NCBI RefSeq assembly: GCF_021173085.1
Contig: NZ_CP076413.1
Location: 3,251,501-3,315,500 of the forward strand
Origin: Ralstonia wenshanensis
GTDB taxonomy: Bacteria > Pseudomonadota > Gammaproteobacteria > Burkholderiales > Burkholderiaceae
Reading direction: 5' to 3'
Length of the DNA: 64,000 nt
In this document: piece after piece, positions 60,657-64,000 of the stretch
Position numbering within the stretch: position 1 is the first letter of the stretch
Layout of the letters: each line of letters opens with the position of its first letter
The notes under the pieces: generated by a model
What the model saw: the letters and a program-made list of their open reading frames with translations, nothing else
The model's database searches: none
Told to the model about the DNA's origin: nothing
Position numbers and translations under genes: made by a program

Positions 60657-63473
60657 ATGCCAGAAGCCGCGCGCCCGAACCCCGACCAACTCTTAGCCGA
60701 ACTCCAATCCGGCCAAGAACAGTCCGCCCGCGGCAAACTCCGCATCTATTTCGGCGCCTCGGCCGGCGTAGGCAAAACCTACGCGATGCTGGCAGCGGCA
60801 AAGGCCGCCCGCGCCGCCGGCATCGACGCCGTCATCGGCCTAGTGGAAACCCACGGCCGCGCCGAAACCGCCGCCCTGGTCGCCGACCTCGAACACCTCC
60901 CCACCCGCCAGATCGAATACAAGGGCCGCACGCTGCCCGAGTTCGATCTGGATGCCGCGCTGGCGCGCCGGCCCGCGCTCATCCTTGTTGACGAACTTGC
61001 GCACTCCAACGTGGCGGGTTCGCGCCACCCGAAGCGCTGGCAGGACATTGAGGATTTGCTCGCCGCCGGCATCGACGTCTGGACCACCGTCAACGTCCAG
61101 CATCTCGACAGCCTGAACGAGGCCGTCGGCAGCATCACGGGCATCCGCGTGTGGGAAACCGTGCCCGATGCGGTGTTCGATGCCGCCAACGAAGTCATCC
61201 TCGTCGACCTGCCCGCCGATGAACTGCTGCGCCGCCTGGCCGAGGGCAAGGTCTACATGCCCGAGCAGGCGCAGCATGCCGCGCGCAATTTCTTCCGCAA
61301 GGGCAACCTCATCGCGCTGCGCGAACTCGCCCTGCGCCGCACCGCCGATCGCGTCGACGATGACGTGCAGGCCTACCGCCGCGCGCGCCGCATTGAAAAC
61401 GTCTGGCGCACCCGCGAGACCGTCGTCGCCTGCCTGGACCCGCAGGGCGATAGCGAACAGGTCATCCGCAGTGCCGCGCGCCTCGCCGCGCAACTGGAAT
61501 GCGACTGGCATGCCGTGGCCGTGGTGATGCCGCATCTGCGCGCCGCCAATGCGCGCGCTGAACGTCTGCACGCGTTGCTCAAGCTGGCCGAAGACGCGGG
61601 GGCGCGTGTGGAAACGCTGGGCGGCACCAACGCCGTCGAGGCGATCACTGGTTATATCCGCCGCCACAACATCACCAAGGCGGTGATCGGGCGGCCGCCG
61701 GAGAAGCGTTGGCGATCGGCGCGCGCCATCGTGGTTGCGCTGCGATTGGCGATCGGGCTGGAGCGCCGCCTGCCGAGCGGTGACTTTGCCGAAGCGCTGG
61801 CCCGGCAGTGCCCCGAGGTCGACGTGATCCGTGCGGCGGCGGACCCGGCGCATATCCAGCTGCCGCCGCGCGCGGCGGACATTGGCCGTGCTGACGTGCG
61901 CAGCGAGGCGCAGCGTGTGGCCGATGCGCAAGCCAGTTGGCTCAAGCCGGCTTATGTGGCCGCGTGCGTGTATGTGGGCGTGGCGACGGCGCTGTCCAGC
62001 CTCGTGCGGCCAGTGTTCGACCTGGCCAACATCGTCATGCTGTTCCTGGCCGCCGTGGTGGCGGTGGCGATGCGCCACGGGCGCGGGCCGGCGGCGCTGG
62101 CATCGGTGCTGTCGGTGGCGCTGTTCGATTTCTTCTTCGTGCCGCCACGATATTCCTTTGCCGTGAGCGACGTGCAGTACCTGCTGACGTTTGCGGTGAT
62201 GCTGGCCGTGGGCATGCTGGTGGGCCAGTTGACGGCGGGCTTGCGTGAGCAAGCCGAGGTGGCGGTGCAACGCGAGGCGGCGGCACATGCGCTGTACGAG
62301 GCCGCACGGGAGTTGTCCGCCGCGCTCACGCTGGATCAGATCGTCAGCATCGGCGGGCGCTTCGTCAACGCAACGTTTGGCGGGCGCTGCGCGTTCTTCT
62401 TCGTCGGGCTCGACGGGCGGCTCGGGGCGCCGCAAGTCGCCAAGCCGGAAGGCAGCACCGATGCACCGTCCGGCATGCCGAATCTTGACCGCGTGCTGGC
62501 CGATTGGACGTATCAGCACGGCCAGCCCGCCGGCACGGGCACGCATACGCTGCCGTCGGGCTCGGTGCTGTATCTGCCCTTGAAGGCGCCTATGGCCATT
62601 CGCGGTGTGCTGGCCGTGGAGCCCGAAACCTTCCACGTGCTCGCACAGCCCGACAACCGCCGCCAGATTGACGCCTGCGCCACGCTCATCGCCATTGCCA
62701 TCGAGCGCGTGCATTACGTGGAAGTGGCCCGCGACGCCCTGGTGCGCATTGAGTCGGAGCGGCTGCGCAATTCGCTGCTGGCCGCCGTGTCGCACGATTT
62801 GCGCACGCCGCTCACCGGGCTGGTGGGGATGGCCGAAACGCTGCTGCGCGCGCAGCCGCCCCTGCCCGCGCTGCAGGCCGAGGCTGCGGCCGCCATCGGC
62901 CAGCAGGCGCAGCGCATGCGCACCATGGTCACCAACCTGCTCGACATGGCGCGCCTGCAGAACCAGGACGTCAAGCTGCGGCTGGAATGGCAATCGATCG
63001 AAGAGCTGGTTGGGGCGGCGTTGCAGGCAAATCCGCTGCCCGATCATCGTGTGGTTGTGGATAACCTCGCGGCCCTGCCGCTCATTCGCTGCGATGGGCC
63101 GTTGATGGAGCGCGTGCTGTCGAATCTGCTGGAGAACGCGGGCAAATTTGCGCCGGCCGGCAGCGAGGTCCGCATCTCCGGCGAGATCGTCCACGACGAA
63201 GCACGTGGCGACGAACTGCGCCTGCGTGTGCGCGACCACGGGCCTGGCGTGCCGGCGGGCTCGGTGCGCACCATCTTCGAGAAGTTCACGCGCGGCGAGA
63301 AAGAATCGGCTACCACCGGCGTCGGCCTGGGCCTGGCGGTGTGCGAGGCCATCGTCAGCGCGCATCACGGCAGCATCTGGGTGGAGGCACCGGCCGATGG
63401 TGGTGCGTGCTTCGTCATCGCCCTGCCCGCCGCCGAGCCGCCGCCTGTGGAAGACGCCGAGCCCCTCGCCTAG
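60657..63473 (+). CDS. kdpD: Osmosensitive K+ channel sensor kinase KdpD
   Basis: The 938-residue protein has an N-terminal KdpD domain with Walker A YFGASAGVGKT (about residues 31-41) and a USP-like domain with VIGRPPEKRWR. Four helices (about 430-530), a GAF-like domain and HisKA with His713 in AAVSHDLRTPLTGL follow. The ATPase domain has NLLENAGKFAP, DHGPGVP and GVGLGLAV. It senses low K+ or turgor and controls kdp transcription through KdpE. No kdpE gene follows, because a MetQ-like gene comes next. The open ATG at 60657 lies just after the repeat arm. Confidence 0.95.
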   Translation: MPEAARPNPDQLLAELQSGQEQSARGKLRIYFGASAGVGKTYAMLAAAKAARAAGIDAVIGLVETHGRAETAALVADLEHLPTRQIEYKGRTLPEFDLDAALARRPALILVDELAHSNVAGSRHPKRWQDIEDLLAAGIDVWTTVNVQHLDSLNEAVGSITGIRVWETVPDAVFDAANEVILVDLPADELLRRLAEGKVYMPEQAQHAARNFFRKGNLIALRELALRRTADRVDDDVQAYRRARRIENVWRTRETVVACLDPQGDSEQVIRSAARLAAQLECDWHAVAVVMPHLRAANARAERLHALLKLAEDAGARVETLGGTNAVEAITGYIRRHNITKAVIGRPPEKRWRSARAIVVALRLAIGLERRLPSGDFAEALARQCPEVDVIRAAADPAHIQLPPRAADIGRADVRSEAQRVADAQASWLKPAYVAACVYVGVATALSSLVRPVFDLANIVMLFLAAVVAVAMRHGRGPAALASVLSVALFDFFFVPPRYSFAVSDVQYLLTFAVMLAVGMLVGQLTAGLREQAEVAVQREAAAHALYEAARELSAALTLDQIVSIGGRFVNATFGGRCAFFFVGLDGRLGAPQVAKPEGSTDAPSGMPNLDRVLADWTYQHGQPAGTGTHTLPSGSVLYLPLKAPMAIRGVLAVEPETFHVLAQPDNRRQIDACATLIAIAIERVHYVEVARDALVRIESERLRNSLLAAVSHDLRTPLTGLVGMAETLLRAQPPLPALQAEAAAAIGQQAQRMRTMVTNLLDMARLQNQDVKLRLEWQSIEELVGAALQANPLPDHRVVVDNLAALPLIRCDGPLMERVLSNLLENAGKFAPAGSEVRISGEIVHDEARGDELRLRVRDHGPGVPAGSVRTIFEKFTRGEKESATTGVGLGLAVCEAIVSAHHGSIWVEAPADGGACFVIALPAAEPPPVEDAEPLA

Positions 63474-63606
63474 CCTGCACCGTTGTTGGGCATATGGACA
63501 TGCCGAAAATGTCGTTCGGTTACGTTCGCCGCTATGACAGGATTTCGTCACACGCCCGCTACCCGCGGGCGGATTTCATTCACGACAAGATCCACGAGGT
63601 TTCTCC

Positions 63607-64000
63607 ATGTCTTTGTTCTCCCGCCTTGCGCGCGTGGCCGTACCGGCCATCGCCTTTGCCGTCGCCACCGCCGCCAACGCCGACACCAAGCAGATCAAGC
63701 TCGGCACCATGAGCGGCCCCGATGCGCAAATCTGGGAAGTCGTGCAGAAGGTCGCCAAGAAGGACGGCCTGGACGTCAAGATCATCGAGTTCAACGATTA
63801 CGCCCAGCCCAACCCCGCACTGGATTCGGGCGACCTGGATGCCAACGGCTTCCAGCATCAGCCCTTCCTCGATGGCCAGATCAAGGCGCGCGGCTACAAG
63901 ATCGTCAACGTGGGCCTGACCTACGTGGCGCCGATGGGCTTTTACTCGAAGAAGATCAAGTCGCTCGCGCAGCTCAAGGAAGGCGCCAAGGTCGGCATCC
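63607..64000 (+). CDS. metQ: MetQ/NlpA-family substrate-binding protein, 3' end outside window
   Basis: The visible 131 residues have a signal peptide ending ANAD, then IKLGTMSGPDAQIWEVVQKVA, VKIIEFNDYAQPNPALDSGD and DANGFQHQPFLDG, the NlpA signature. Next come KIVNVGLTYVAPMGFYSKKI. Family members bind D/L-methionine for the MetNI importer. The signal lacks an obvious lipobox Cys, so it may be a free periplasmic protein. The ATG at 63607 follows ACGAGGTTTCTCC. The gene runs past the right edge. Confidence 0.9.
   Translation, partial: MSLFSRLARVAVPAIAFAVATAANADTKQIKLGTMSGPDAQIWEVVQKVAKKDGLDVKIIEFNDYAQPNPALDSGDLDANGFQHQPFLDGQIKARGYKIVNVGLTYVAPMGFYSKKIKSLAQLKEGAKVGI

Noticed and set aside
60840-63551. 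Open frame of 903 codons antisense to kdpD
   Set aside because: Long only because of high GC at third positions of kdpD; composition is His/Arg/Gln-rich and no domain is visible.

Overview
The window is a high-GC beta-proteobacterial chromosome segment. Gene content and order (minCDE, phhA-phhB, copA-cueR, kdpFABCD, chrBA, an arsenic operon) and codon choice point to Ralstonia. A HopX/RipE-type effector behind a textbook HrpB-type promoter (TTCG-N16-TTCG with a correctly spaced -10) suggests a plant-pathogenic Ralstonia (R. solanacearum species complex) rather than an environmental R. pickettii-like strain. That species call is inference. No tRNA, rRNA, CRISPR array, transposase or intact prophage was seen.

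Left third (1-30.6 kb): a GMC oxidoreductase fragment, a lipase-like hydrolase, a copper module (cueR-copA, with copZ divergent behind two MerR-type 19-bp-spacer promoters), an OmpW porin, an ornithine cyclodeaminase-family enzyme and a YhhN protein. Next come an Lrp regulator divergent from phhA-phhB, a two-component pair, a SET-domain methyltransferase and HU. Between the last two lies the first of two DnaA-box/DnaA-trio modules. These are followed by a lipoprotein, a class II aldolase plus ketopantoate-reductase-like pair, two paralogous fimbrial adhesin-like proteins, a Sel1 protein, a CpdB-like nucleotidase, minCDE, an HTH-citrate synthase fusion divergent from a CoA-transferase, rlmJ, the RipE/HopX effector gene, ppk2 and acyP.

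Middle (30.6-50.5 kb): a NitT/TauT-type ABC permease and ATPase, then a 13-unit array of 21-bp GTTCnGAAC repeats in front of an unknown 157-residue gene. After that lie a low-GC small gene, an alginate-lyase-like protein, chrBA, secreted or lipoprotein genes, two LprI-like genes, the second DnaA-box/trio module, the arsR-arsI-arsC-acr3 operon, a secreted Cif-like alpha/beta hydrolase and small hypotheticals.

Right third (50.5-64 kb): three copies of a ~79-bp structured element lie beside a 124-residue gene and its truncated duplicate. A second 13-unit 21-bp array precedes a paralogue of the 157-residue gene. Directly after it sits an AT-rich, evidently acquired gene fusing a TIR domain to the C-terminal ATPase domain of DnaB helicase, with several catalytic DnaB residues replaced. 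This is the best candidate for an undescribed (probably anti-phage) system. The window ends with a TorF-like porin, a 41-residue membrane ORF, kdpFABC, a nested inverted repeat, kdpD without kdpE, and the start of a MetQ-like lipoprotein gene.

The two 21-bp array/157-residue loci share array length, hairpin, gene and terminator, and each is followed by a low-GC gene. They look like paired insertion hotspots.
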